Assembly (NCBI GenBank): GCA_902826155.1
Contig: CADEDU010000016.1
Location: forward strand, 70,266 to 109,114
Direction of reading: 5' to 3'
Length of the DNA: 38,849 bases
Origin: an uncultured beta proteobacterium
Lineage (GTDB): Bacteria; Pseudomonadota; Gammaproteobacteria; Burkholderiales; SG8-39
Shown: one piece after another, positions 1 through 10,233 of the stretch
Layout: the number at the start of each line of letters is the position of its first letter
Position numbering within the stretch: the stretch's first letter is position 1
Notes under the pieces: model-generated
Told to the model about the DNA's origin: nothing
Databases searched by the model: none
What the model saw: only the letters and a program-made list of their open reading frames with translations
Made by a program: the position numbers and the translations under genes

Positions 1-41
1 GGCGTTCTGCAAGCGCGGCAAAGGCTGAAGAAAGGCCCGCC

Positions 42-926
42 ATGGCGACCAAAAGCAAGCGCGCGTCGAACAATTCAGCGCGACCGACATCCTCGCGATC
101 GACATCCGCCCGAGCCCCGGTGGCTGCCGCTGGCAAAGCGGCGGCACGCTCATCGGCCGCGGCACTCGCTGAGCGCATCCGCGAAGCGGGCGAGAGCGGC
201 GTTGCCACCAAACCGGTACGCGACGAACTCGCGCCCGGCGACATCGACGCTGCTTACGCGATCCAGAAGGTGAACACGCAATACTGGGTCAAGCAGGGGC
301 GGCGGCTCATCGGACGCAAGATCGGTCTGACCTCCAAGTCGGTTCAGGTACAACTGGGTGTCGATCAGCCCGACTACGGCATGCTGTTCGCCGACATGGC
401 GCTCTACGACGGCGAGGAAGTGCCGCTGTCGCGCGTGATGCAACCCAAGGTAGAAGGGGAGGTGGCGCTCGTACTCGATCGTGATCTCAAGCATGCGGAC
501 CTGAGCATGGCCGAGCTGATCTCGGCGGTGGCCTACGCGGTACCGGCGATCGAGATCGTGGGCAGTCGCATCGAGAACTGGAACATCAAGATCCAGGACA
601 CCATCGCCGACAACGCCTCGTCGGGCCTGTTCGTGCTCGGCAACGATCCGAAGAAGCTCGATGGTCTCGATCTGCGCCTTTGCGGCATGGTGATGGAGCG
701 CCGCGGCGATCAGATCTCGGTCGGCGCCGGAGCCGCGTGCCTGGGCAACCCGCTGAACGCCGCGCTGTGGCTGGCGCGGACCATGGTCGAAGTGGGCGCG
801 CCATTGAAGGCCGGCGACGTGCTCATGACCGGCGCGCTTGGTCCGATGGGCACAGTGACGCCTGGCGATGTGATCGAAGTGCGCATCAACGGTCTGGGCT
901 CGGTCCGCACCGTGTTCGGTGCGTGA
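42..926 (+). CDS. 2-keto-4-pentenoate (2-hydroxypenta-2,4-dienoate) hydratase
   Basis: Probable cytoplasmic hydratase of the MhpD/DmpE/XylJ family, which adds water to 2-hydroxypenta-2,4-dienoate to give 4-hydroxy-2-oxovalerate in meta-cleavage degradation of aromatics. The family core begins near residue 55. Recognisable segments are [59 protein letters not shown] and LTGALGPM-like MTGALGPMG near the C-terminus. At 294 aa it is about 30 residues longer than relatives because of an Ala/Ser/Arg/Lys-rich low-complexity N-terminus. The ATG at 42 has a purine-rich AAGAAAGG upstream; a GTG at 120 is an alternative start. The partner decarboxylase follows after 23 nt, a pairing known from catechol meta operons, where the two proteins form a complex. 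The exact substrate (pentenoate versus HpaH-type heptenedioate) is inferred from similarity to MhpD. Confidence 0.88.
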   Translation: MATKSKRASNNSARPTSSRSTSARAPVAAAGKAAARSSAAALAERIREAGESGVATKPVRDELAPGDIDAAYAIQKVNTQYWVKQGRRLIGRKIGLTSKSVQVQLGVDQPDYGMLFADMALYDGEEVPLSRVMQPKVEGEVALVLDRDLKHADLSMAELISAVAYAVPAIEIVGSRIENWNIKIQDTIADNASSGLFVLGNDPKKLDGLDLRLCGMVMERRGDQISVGAGAACLGNPLNAALWLARTMVEVGAPLKAGDVLMTGALGPMGTVTPGDVIEVRINGLGSVRTVFGA

Positions 927-949
927 AGAGCACATGGATCGGTGACGAC

Positions 950-1714
950 ATGGCAGATTTGCAAGCATTGGCAACGACGGTGTACAACGCGGCGCGTGAC
1001 GCGAAGGCGATCGCGCAGCTTTCGCACGCGCATGAGTTCAGCATGCCCGATGCGTACGAAATCCAGCGCCGCGCGATGGACTTGCGCCTGGCCGCGGGTG
1101 CGCATCGCGTCGGCATGAAGATGGGCTTCACCAGCCGCGCGAAGATGGTGCAGATGGGGTTGTTCGACATGATCTGGGGGCGGCTCGCGAGCGACATGGT
1201 GGTCGAGGACGGCGCGCCGCTCTCGTTCAAGAAGTACGTGCATCCCCGCGTCGAACCGGAGATCGCATTCCTGTTGAAACGCGATCTGATCGGCAACATC
1301 ACGCCGGTGCAGGCGCTGGCGGCGGTGGAAGCGATCGCGCCGGCGATGGAGATCATCGATTCGCGCTACGACAACTTCAAGTTCGCGCTGAACGACGTGG
1401 TCGCCGACAACTCCTCGTCCAGCGGATTCGTGGTCGGCGGCTGGCACGCACCGACGATCGATTTCGCCAACCTCGGACTGCTCATGAGCTTCAATGGCCG
1501 CCCGGTGCAGGTCGGATCAACGGCAGCGATCCTGGGCCACCCGCTCCGCTCGCTCGTGGCAGCGGCACGATTCGCCGAGCAGGCTCAAGAACCGTTGCGA
1601 GCAGGTTGGATCGTGATGGCCGGCGGTGCGACAGCAGCCGAGGCGTTGAAGCCCAACACCTGGGTCGAGCTGGAGATGCAGCACCTGGGCCGCGTCGGGT
1701 TCACGATCGCCTGA
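950..1714 (+). CDS. 4-oxalocrotonate (2-oxo-3-hexenedioate) decarboxylase
   Basis: Member of the DmpH/XylI/PraD decarboxylase family, homologous to the hydratase upstream. It is expected to convert 2-oxo-3-hexenedioate to 2-hydroxypenta-2,4-dienoate plus CO2 and hand the unstable product to the hydratase. Visible family blocks are VGMKMGFTSRAKMVQMG (about residues 48-64), HPRVEPEIAFLL, MEIIDSRYDNFKF, DVVADNSSSSGFV and the C-terminal GSTAAILGHPLRSLVAAAR followed by GWIVMAGGATAAEAL. The ATG at 950 (MADLQALAT) gives 254 aa, the usual family length. The open frame extends upstream, but that part overlaps the hydratase in another frame and is not family-like. It probably shares a transcript with the hydratase. 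The ring-cleavage dioxygenase and dehydrogenase are not in the window. Confidence 0.88.
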   Translation: MADLQALATTVYNAARDAKAIAQLSHAHEFSMPDAYEIQRRAMDLRLAAGAHRVGMKMGFTSRAKMVQMGLFDMIWGRLASDMVVEDGAPLSFKKYVHPRVEPEIAFLLKRDLIGNITPVQALAAVEAIAPAMEIIDSRYDNFKFALNDVVADNSSSSGFVVGGWHAPTIDFANLGLLMSFNGRPVQVGSTAAILGHPLRSLVAAARFAEQAQEPLRAGWIVMAGGATAAEALKPNTWVELEMQHLGRVGFTIA

Positions 1715-1782
1715 GCCGCACGCGCACGACCGCCGCGGCAAATCGATCGAGCAACACGCTGTATTGGCGGCGCCAGTTCGCG

Positions 1783-2589
1783 ATGCGCTTCGCTCGGCTG
1801 CATGCAGGAACGCTCGCGCTGCTGATGGTTGCCATCGGCGCCGTCGCGCAGCCGGCCAGCCGGGTCCTCGAGATACCGGCCGGGCCATTCACGATGGGCA
1901 GCGACGATGGCCCCGACGACGAGCGGCCGCGCCACACCGTCACGCTTCCCGGCTTTCAGATCGACGCCACGCCGGTTACCAACGCGCAGTTCGCCGCGTT
2001 CCTGAACGCGCGCTATCGGGACGTCGCGCGGCCGATCAACCCGCGGGGCGAACGCCTGTTCGACGAAGACGACAACGATGCGCGGCTACGCAAGGTCGAT
2101 GGGCGCTGGCGTGCTGATTCGGGCCATGAAAACCATCCCGTGGTCGAGGCGTCGTGGCCTGGCGCACGCGACTATTGCGAATGGTCCGACAAGCGCCTGC
2201 CGTCCGAGGCGGAATGGGAGAAGGCTGCTCGTGGCATCGACGGCCGGCGGTATCCGTGGGGCAATGAGCCGCCCGATCGATCGCGCGCGCAATACGGCGG
2301 CGGCTGGCACGACCTGACGGCGGTGGACGCCCATCCGCGCGGCGCGAGTCCGTACGGCGTACTGGATATGGCCGGCAACGGCTGGGAGTGGGTCGCGAGT
2401 CTCTACCGACCCTATCCATACCGCCCAGACGACGGTCGCGAAGATCGGTACGCCGGTGGCGTTCGTGGGACTCGCGGAGGTGGCCACGATGCGCGGCCCG
2501 AGGAACTGACCACGTCCCACCGTGGCCGACACGTTTCTCGCGCGCCGGCTTCGGGACATCACAACATCACGTTTCGCTGCGCCCGCTAG
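1783..2589 (+). CDS. Exported SUMF1/formylglycine-generating-enzyme-fold protein
   Basis: 268 aa with a Sec signal peptide (hydrophobic LALLMVAIGAVA, cleavage likely after AVA at about residue 22), so probably periplasmic. The mature part is a SUMF1 (FGE-sulfatase) domain: IPAGPFTMGSDDGPDDERP at about 31-49, TPVTNAQFAAFL, KRLPSEAEWEKAARG, YPWGNEPPD, GNGWEWVASLYRPYPY and a C-terminal ITFRCAR. Only two cysteines remain (about C132 and C266). Neither falls where true formylglycine-generating enzymes carry their Cys pair, so sulfatase activation is unlikely and no sulfatase is nearby. The start at 1783 is chosen because it begins the signal peptide; the longer frame from 1606 overlaps the decarboxylase. 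The Shine-Dalgarno is poor. Substrate and role are unknown. Confidence 0.8.
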   Translation: MRFARLHAGTLALLMVAIGAVAQPASRVLEIPAGPFTMGSDDGPDDERPRHTVTLPGFQIDATPVTNAQFAAFLNARYRDVARPINPRGERLFDEDDNDARLRKVDGRWRADSGHENHPVVEASWPGARDYCEWSDKRLPSEAEWEKAARGIDGRRYPWGNEPPDRSRAQYGGGWHDLTAVDAHPRGASPYGVLDMAGNGWEWVASLYRPYPYRPDDGREDRYAGGVRGTRGGGHDARPEELTTSHRGRHVSRAPASGHHNITFRCAR

Positions 2590-2637
2590 ATTTGTAGCGC
2601 GGGCTAGATCGGGCCGCTCGCGCGATCTGCGCGAACC

Positions 2638-3132
2638 TCAGCGCGCGTCGCCGATCTTCTGCTTCGAGGTCGAGGTGACCTTGCCCTCGTCGAGGCTGTA
2701 GTGGACGTTGAAGAAGTACGGATCGTTGGGGCCTTCCTCGTAGCGCCACGACTGCACTTCCTCCTTCTTCATCGGGAAGGGCATCGATTCGGCCGGGCGC
2801 CCGATGATCTTGCGAACCTCGTCCTTGCTCATTCCGGGCTGGATCCGGCCGAAGTTCGACTGGTTGAGTACCTGGCGGAAGTCCTTGAGGACGTTGTCCG
2901 GACCGATGATCGCCATGTAGGTGACCACGCCCTGCGGGCCACGCGCGAATTCCCATTGCATGGAGCCGTCGGCCTCCTTCCATTCACCGGTGGGTGTGCC
3001 CAGTACGTCGCGAACCTGGAAGCCGGTGGATTTTCCGGGCGTCAGCTCGTTCACCCGATAGTCGCAGCCCGACAGGAACAGCGCGACGAGCGATGCGATC
3101 GAAGCGAGCAGGACGTGCAACGGTCTGATCAT
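2638..3132 (-). CDS. SmpA/OmlA (BamE-like) outer-membrane lipoprotein
   Basis: 164-aa lipoprotein. A basic start and hydrophobic stretch end in the lipobox L-S-G-C with the lipidated Cys at residue 23. The mature region looks like two BamE/SmpA-type modules: one around VRDVLGTPTGEWKEADGSM (about 42-60) and a second around IQPGMSKDEVRKIIGRP, the family's classic G-M-x-x-x-[ED]-V-x-x-x-x-G-x-P signature. It is probably anchored to the periplasmic face of the outer membrane. Whether it serves the BAM machine or is a BamE paralogue cannot be decided here, because BamE itself is usually shorter and linked to fur. It lies 147 nt downstream of acnA on the same strand, separated by a strong inverted repeat, so it may have its own promoter or receive read-through. 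Confidence 0.82.
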   Translation of the reverse strand: MIRPLHVLLASIASLVALFLSGCDYRVNELTPGKSTGFQVRDVLGTPTGEWKEADGSMQWEFARGPQGVVTYMAIIGPDNVLKDFRQVLNQSNFGRIQPGMSKDEVRKIIGRPAESMPFPMKKEEVQSWRYEEGPNDPYFFNVHYSLDEGKVTSTSKQKIGDAR

Positions 3133-3180
3133 GGTTTCTCCTTTGGGACGGCGCCTGCGCCTCGAGGCATGGCTGCCGCA

Positions 3181-3216
3181 GCCGTTAACGCACGGATCAT
3201 CCGTGCGGTTAACGGC
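3181..3216. repeat. Near-perfect inverted repeat between acnA and the lipoprotein gene
   Basis: Arms 3181-3197 and 3199-3216 are complementary over 17 bp with one bulged base. They start and end GCCGTTAAC / GTTAACGGC and meet at a tight GGATCATCC centre. In RNA this forms a strong hairpin on either strand. Read on the minus strand it sits about 64 nt past the acnA stop. No U-tract follows, so it is more likely an mRNA 3'-end protector, a processing site or a protein-binding palindrome than a simple intrinsic terminator. Confidence 0.7.
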
Positions 3217-3279
3217 GGCACGGTCGAAAGCGACGCGATTAGCGCCCGCGCCGGATCCGAACCGTTATTCTTTGTTCGA

Positions 3280-5982
<2,703 letters not shown>

Positions 5983-6340
5983 GAGGGGCTCCTGGTTGAT
6001 GTTGTTCGAGGATGGGGCGTCGGTCAGCGCGCCGGCGTGCAACCGCTCGCCTCGGGCGCACGGTGATCGGGCGCGGCATGCAGTTCAGGGTCGCCGATGC
6101 GGCAGAGGTAAGGCGGGCAGGCGAAGCGGTCGACGTGAGCGCGGGTCGTGATCAGCTTGGCGAGTCGGGGCATCGCAACAGGCGCGCAAGGGTAGCGCAT
6201 CTGGGCCCGCTTGACCACGTGAGCGGGGCTCGATCAACGCCACGGAATGCCGGGTCGACGCGTGTCCAAGGCGGAAGTGAGGCCGGCATCCGCAACGGCC
6301 CCACGAGCCAGGCGAGGAGTTAGGCCCCTCGCCGGTTCAA
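5983..6340. other. 358-nt intergenic region upstream of acnA
   Basis: Gap between the acnA start and the 3' end of the small exported-protein gene. It should contain the acnA promoter on the minus strand, but I see no convincing -35/-10 pair. A 64-codon minus-strand open frame here (6024-6218) shows no family resemblance and no good ribosome binding site, so I treat it as noncoding. The part nearest 6340 holds the hairpin listed separately. Confidence 0.5.
6311..6333 (-). terminator. Hairpin downstream of the 6341-6775 gene
   Basis: A seven-base stem, GGCGAGG at 6311-6317 pairing with CCTCGCC at 6327-6333, begins 7 nt past the stop codon of the minus-strand gene. The position suits a transcription terminator. 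The following bases on the minus strand are not U-rich, so it may need Rho or act only as a 3'-end stabiliser. Confidence 0.4.
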
Positions 6341-6775
6341 TCAGGAAGCCTGTTCCAGACGCGTGCGCGGGATCATCGGTGCATCGAACTGCGGCAGGCG
6401 CACGCAGCGATAGTCGCCCACGCCTTCACGGCTCAGCGTCATCGAAACCTTGCGTCCGGCGTCATGCAACGACCGGATGAGCAGCACCGAGCCTTGGCGG
6501 GTGGCGACGCGGGTTGCGCCTTCGCTCGCGGAGAGATCCGCAGCGCCGTACACCGCTCCGCCGAATCCGTCGACTTCGATCGAGTTGCCACCGCTCGCGC
6601 CGAACCACACGATCGGCGGTTTGGCCGGGTGCGTCTGGCCCGGGCCCTGGCACTCCCAAGTGCCTTCCAGTCGATTGGCTTGAGCCTCGGCCGCCGCAGG
6701 ATTCTGCGCAAGTGCGGTCGTAGCGCCCGCGAGAGCGAACGCAGTGGTTAGAAGCACAGCTTTGATCTGGCGCAT
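6341..6775 (-). CDS. Small exported protein of unknown function
   Basis: 144 aa from the ATG at 6775 (MRQIKAVLLTTAFALAGATTALAQ), a textbook Sec signal peptide with cleavage at ALA-Q near residue 23-24. The mature part is about 120 residues and beta-rich in appearance. It has one early Cys in GTWECQGPGQT and one late Cys in DYRCVRLPQF that could form a disulfide. The longer frame to 6907 adds a non-family-like N-terminus and is rejected. I do not recognise a family. The segment LEGTWECQGPG resembles the opening strand of small periplasmic lipocalin-like or DUF proteins, but this is only an impression. It is probably monocistronic, with a hairpin after its stop. Confidence 0.65.
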   Translation of the reverse strand: MRQIKAVLLTTAFALAGATTALAQNPAAAEAQANRLEGTWECQGPGQTHPAKPPIVWFGASGGNSIEVDGFGGAVYGAADLSASEGATRVATRQGSVLLIRSLHDAGRKVSMTLSREGVGDYRCVRLPQFDAPMIPRTRLEQAS

Positions 6776-7038
6776 GTCGTGTCCCCGGGCGATGGTCGGC
6801 GCGCATGGGACTCTCGGTTGCGGTCCCCCTTGCAGGCCACCGTCGATTGTCGCTGCATCGTGTCGATCGCTCACGCGAAACGCGGTGCGGGTTGTGCCGC
6901 GGGTCACGCCTCGAGTTCGGGGTGTGGAAACCCTGGCGCTCAGGACGTGACGAAGGTCGCGCTGACGCCGGCCGGGCGTGCAGTGCTACGCAATGCCGCT
7001 GTGATGCACGACGAGCCCCACGCAGGCCGAGCCGGTGC

Positions 7039-7938
7039 TCAGTTCTTGTTCTTGTCGCGATGCTGCGCGAACAGCGCGTCGAGCTTCGTCTCGTAGGCGT
7101 GATAGCCGAGATGCTTGTACAGGTCGGCGCGCGTTTGCATGTCGCCGAGCACCGCCTGCTGGGTGCCGTCACGACGGATCGCTTCGTACACCTTGAGTGC
7201 GGCGGCGTTCATCGCCCGGAACGCCGACAGAGGATAAAGCGCCACCGCCACGCCGGCCGAACGCAACTCATCGACGGTGAACATCGGCGTATTGCCGAAC
7301 TCGGTGATGTTGGCCAGGATCGGCACGCCCACCGCATCGGCGAAGCGCCGGTACATGGCCAACTCGGTCATCGCCTCGGGAAAGATCATGTCGGCGCCGG
7401 CTTCAACGCAGGCGCGCGCACGATCGAGAGCTCGGTCGAGGCCTTCGACCGCGAGCGCATCGGTACGCGCCATGATCACGAACGACGGATCGGTGCGCGC
7501 ATCGACCGCCGCCTTGATCCGATCAACCATTTCGGCTTGGCTGACCAGCTCCTTCCCGGGGCGGTGACCGCAGCGCTTGGCGCCGACCTGGTCTTCGATG
7601 TGCATCGCCGCGGCACCGAACTTGATCAGGCTGCGCGTGGTGCGTGCGATGTTGAACGCACTGGTGCCGAAGCCGGTGTCGACATCCACCAGCAGCGGCA
7701 ACTCGCACACATCGGTGATGCGGCGGATATCGGTGAGCACGTCGTCGAGCGTGCTGATGCCCAGATCGGGCAGTCCCAGCGACCCCGCCGCAACGCCGCC
7801 ACCGGACAGATAGATCGCCCGGTAGCCGGAAGCCGCCGCGAGAATCGCGTGATAGGCGTTGATCGCGCCGACGACCTGTAGCGGTCGCTCGGCGGCGATG
7901 GCGGCGCGAAAGCGCGCGCCTGCGGAGGCGCTCGTCAC
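7039..7938 (-). CDS. prpB: 2-methylisocitrate lyase
   Basis: 299-aa enzyme of the isocitrate lyase/PEP mutase superfamily, cleaving 2-methylisocitrate to pyruvate and succinate in the methylcitrate cycle for propionate. The signature KRCGH is at residues 121-125 with catalytic C123. VDVDTGFG (Mg-binding Asp pair), [30 protein letters not shown] and [20 protein letters not shown] follow the E. coli PrpB sequence closely. It begins only 4 nt after the mdh stop, so the two are surely co-transcribed, which couples propionate carbon (succinate entry) to malate oxidation. prpC and prpD are not in the window. The stop at 7039 is followed by about 260 nt without a gene. Confidence 0.95.
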   Translation of the reverse strand: MTSASAGARFRAAIAAERPLQVVGAINAYHAILAAASGYRAIYLSGGGVAAGSLGLPDLGISTLDDVLTDIRRITDVCELPLLVDVDTGFGTSAFNIARTTRSLIKFGAAAMHIEDQVGAKRCGHRPGKELVSQAEMVDRIKAAVDARTDPSFVIMARTDALAVEGLDRALDRARACVEAGADMIFPEAMTELAMYRRFADAVGVPILANITEFGNTPMFTVDELRSAGVAVALYPLSAFRAMNAAALKVYEAIRRDGTQQAVLGDMQTRADLYKHLGYHAYETKLDALFAQHRDKNKN

Positions 7939-7942
7939 GGGA

Positions 7943-8932
7943 TCAGGGCAGCAGGTGCTTCACGCCATCACGCTCTTCGAGCAGTTCCTTGAGCGTGGCG
8001 TCCATCTTCTCGCGGCTGAACGCGTCGATCTCCAGGCCCTGCACGATCTTGTAGTCGCCGTTCTCGGTGGTGCACGGAAACCCGTAGATGATGTCCTGCG
8101 GAATGCCGTATGAGCCCTCGGAGGGCACGCCCATCGTCACCCATTGGCCGTGCGAGCCGTGCACCCAGTCGCGCACGTGATCGATCGCAGCATTGGCTGC
8201 GGAGGCCGCCGACGACAGTCCGCGCGCATCGATGATCGCCGCGCCGCGCTTGCCGACCGTGGGGATGAACACCTCGCGGGTCCATTTGTCGTCGTTGATC
8301 AGCTGCGAGACACGCTGATTGTCGACCCATGCGTGGCGGAAATCGGGATACATAGTGGGCGAATGGTTGCCCCACACCGTCAGCCAGTAGAACTTGTCGA
8401 CCGGTTTGCCGGTCTTGGCGGCAAGTTGCGACAGCGCGCGGTTGTGGTCGAGCCGCAGCATCGCCGTGAAATTGCGCTTGGGCATGTCGGGAGCGCTCTT
8501 CATCGCGATATACGCGTTGGTGTTCGCCGGATTACCCACCACCAGGATCTTGGCGGTGCGCTTGGCGTGCGCGTTGATCGCCTTGCCCTGCGCGGTGAAG
8601 ATCTGCGCGTTGGCGGCGAGCAGGTCTTTGCGCTCCATGCCAGGGCCGCGCGGCCGCGCGCCCACGAGCAGGGCCACATCGATGTCCTTGAATGCGACGT
8701 TCGGATCGCTTGCGCCCGTCATGCCCGCCAGCAGTGGGAACGCGCAGTCCTCCAGTTCCATCATTACGCCGCGCAGTGCTTTTTGCGCCTTCTCGTCCGG
8801 AATCTCGAGCAATTGCAGGTGGACCGGCTGATCGCGACCGAGCATGTCGCCGTTGGCAATTCGAAACAGCAGGCTGTAGCCGATCTGACCAGCGGCGCCG
8901 GTGACGGCGACCCGCATCGGGGCTTTGGACAT
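7943..8932 (-). CDS. mdh: Malate dehydrogenase (NAD)
   Basis: 329-aa cytoplasmic malate dehydrogenase of the Burkholderia/cytosolic-MDH-like group, oxidising malate to oxaloacetate. The Rossmann motif GAAGQIG is at residues 12-18. [15 protein letters not shown] (about 91-105) carries the mobile-loop arginines, [11 protein letters not shown] follows at 131-141, and WGNHSP holds the catalytic His at about 190. The ATG at 8932 ([10 protein letters not shown]) is chosen over the longer frame to 9136, because family homology starts here and GGAG lies upstream. It is first gene of an mdh-prpB transcript and diverges from the sdh operon. Its leader carries three TTCACCCCC-type repeats. Confidence 0.96.
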   Translation of the reverse strand: MSKAPMRVAVTGAAGQIGYSLLFRIANGDMLGRDQPVHLQLLEIPDEKAQKALRGVMMELEDCAFPLLAGMTGASDPNVAFKDIDVALLVGARPRGPGMERKDLLAANAQIFTAQGKAINAHAKRTAKILVVGNPANTNAYIAMKSAPDMPKRNFTAMLRLDHNRALSQLAAKTGKPVDKFYWLTVWGNHSPTMYPDFRHAWVDNQRVSQLINDDKWTREVFIPTVGKRGAAIIDARGLSSAASAANAAIDHVRDWVHGSHGQWVTMGVPSEGSYGIPQDIIYGFPCTTENGDYKIVQGLEIDAFSREKMDATLKELLEERDGVKHLLP

Positions 8933-8950
8933 TGCAGGGACTCCGGTTGA

Positions 8951-8999
8951 GGGGGTGAATTGGGTGGGAGAATTTGGGGGTGAAATCGCAGGGGGCGAA
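8951..8999 (-). repeat. Three GGGGGYGAA direct repeats in the mdh leader
   Basis: GGGGGTGAA occurs at 8951-8959 and 8976-8984, and GGGGGCGAA at 8991-8999. Read toward mdh these are TTCACCCCC, TTCACCCCC and TTCGCCCCC, 18 to 67 nt upstream of the ATG. They form a C-rich, G-poor stretch in the presumed 5' UTR or promoter. A regulator site or an unstructured RNA-binding leader are both possible. Confidence 0.45.
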
Positions 9000-9287
9000 A
9001 CCCGGACACGCGCCTCGATCGCTCTGGTGCTACGGTGAGTTGCGTGCGCCCAACCGGCTGATTGGCGCTGTGACCGGGTGTGTGCATCCGGTGCACGCGT
9101 TGACGATGACCGGACCTGCTTCGCCGATCGCGACACGAATGGCGCGGCGGCAAGCGTGCGGGCGGCGCGAGTTTATGAGGGGGACTTCATCGAAGTCAAC
9201 GCGCGACGAGGTGGCTTGGAAGGCCGCAGCCGCTGAGGAACGATCACGTACTGTCTTGTTTGTACGTCACAATAGAGGCCTTGGCGC

Positions 9288-9296
9288 TGCTATACT
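9288..9296 (+). promoter_or_regulatory. Extended -10 promoter for the sdh-gltA-suc operon
   Basis: TGCTATACT has the TGN extension directly before a five-of-six -10 hexamer (TATACT at 9291-9296). It lies in the only AT-rich patch of the intergenic region. No good -35 hexamer is found at 16-18 nt spacing, as expected for an extended -10 promoter. Transcription would start near 9303, beside the palindrome TTTTCGAAAA at 9304-9313, leaving a leader of about 190 nt before sdhC. Confidence 0.5.
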
Positions 9297-9496
9297 TTTT
9301 GGATTTTCGAAAAGGCGCTGAACGCTGCGGACTAGCGCGGTCCGGCGTCATCGAAATCGAGCAATTGATGCAATTCGAGCGAATCGCGCAATGAGTCCGA
9401 CTCGACTCGCCAACGCCACTCCCTGACAATACGAATGAGCCGAATGTGCTGATTCCCACGTCGGCTCGATCAGCGCCCTCCCAGGAACAACAATAG

Positions 9497-9892
9497 ATGG
9501 CCGAGCTCCCCGCGAAACGCAAGTACTACCAGCCCTGGTACAACCTCGATCTTCGCAACCTGCCGCTGCCCGGTGTGGTATCGATCTTCCACCGGATCAG
9601 CGGCATTCTTCTGTTCGGCCTGCTGTTCTGGATGCTCTGGCTGCTCGATCGCAGTCTGGCATCGCCCGAGACTTTCGCGCAGGCCAAGTCGGTCACCAGC
9701 CACTGGTTCGCCAAGCTGGTGCTGCTCGGTCTGCTGTGGGCGTACCTGCATCACTTCTGCGCCGGCATACGCTATCTGCTGCTCGACATGCACAAGGGCA
9801 TCGAGTTGGCGGCCGCCCGTGCCAGCAGCGTGTGGGTATTCGTCGTGAGCCTCGTACTCACCGTGCTGATCGCGTGGAGGGTGCTATGGTGA
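9497..9892 (+). CDS. sdhC: Succinate dehydrogenase cytochrome b556 subunit
   Basis: 131-aa membrane anchor of complex II. Three hydrophobic helices are visible (about 34-50, 72-92 and 110-128). The quinone/heme site motif SIFHRISG is at 29-36, and the presumed axial heme ligand H86 lies in HHFCAGIRYLLLD, matching the H-x3-G-x-R pattern of E. coli SdhC. The ATG at 9497 follows AGGA. Its stop overlaps the sdhD start by 7 nt, indicating translational coupling. With SdhD it binds heme b and ubiquinone and anchors SdhAB to the cytoplasmic face of the inner membrane. Confidence 0.95.
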   Translation: MAELPAKRKYYQPWYNLDLRNLPLPGVVSIFHRISGILLFGLLFWMLWLLDRSLASPETFAQAKSVTSHWFAKLVLLGLLWAYLHHFCAGIRYLLLDMHKGIELAAARASSVWVFVVSLVLTVLIAWRVLW

Positions 9893-10233
9893 ACCGGGTC
9901 GTCGTCGGGGCGCACTATGGGTTGCGCGACTGGCTGGCGCAGCGGGTCAGCGCGGCGATCATGGCGGTCTACACCGTCATCGTCGTCATTGCGCTCATAG
10001 CCGGAGCGCCGAGCGACTACGCTTCCTGGAAAGCGTGGTTCGGGCAAGGCTGGCTGCGCTTCGCGACCTTCCTTTTCTTCGTCAGCCTGTTCTATCACGC
10101 GTGGGTCGGTGCGCGTGATGTGCTGATGGACTACATCAAGCCCGTAGGCCTGCGCCTGTTCCTGCAGGTGGTGGTGATCGCGCTGCTGGTGGGATACGCC
10201 GGCTGGGCGCTGCAAATTCTCTGGAGAGCCTGA
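9886..10233 (+). CDS. sdhD: Succinate dehydrogenase hydrophobic membrane anchor subunit
   Basis: 115-aa second anchor subunit with three transmembrane helices. H71 in [18 protein letters not shown] matches the SdhD heme-ligand position and D82 is the conserved Asp before Tyr. The start at 9886 is supported by GGAGGG upstream within the end of sdhC, and by the absence of family similarity in the frame before it. Its TGA shares one base with the sdhA ATG (TGATG). It works with SdhC in quinone binding. Confidence 0.94.
   Translation: MVNRVVVGAHYGLRDWLAQRVSAAIMAVYTVIVVIALIAGAPSDYASWKAWFGQGWLRFATFLFFVSLFYHAWVGARDVLMDYIKPVGLRLFLQVVVIALLVGYAGWALQILWRA

Larger units (their letters stand above)
8933..9496. 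other. 564-nt divergent control region between mdh and sdhC
   Basis: No gene is supported here. Related genomes often carry a GntR-type regulator between mdh and sdhC; it is absent from this interval. The mdh-proximal part holds three copies of GGGGGYGAA on the plus strand (8951, 8976, 8991). The middle is featureless GC-rich sequence. The sdh side contains an extended -10 promoter at 9288-9296, a TTTTCGAAAA palindrome at 9304-9313 and a leader of about 190 nt. Confidence 0.6.

Noticed and set aside
1..28. Possible 3' end of an upstream gene (frame from base 2 ending at TGA 26-28)
   Set aside because: Only eight codons are visible; no family can be recognised and chance stops are common.
6024..6218. 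64-codon minus-strand frame in the acnA upstream region
   Set aside because: GTG start without a ribosome binding site and no recognisable features.
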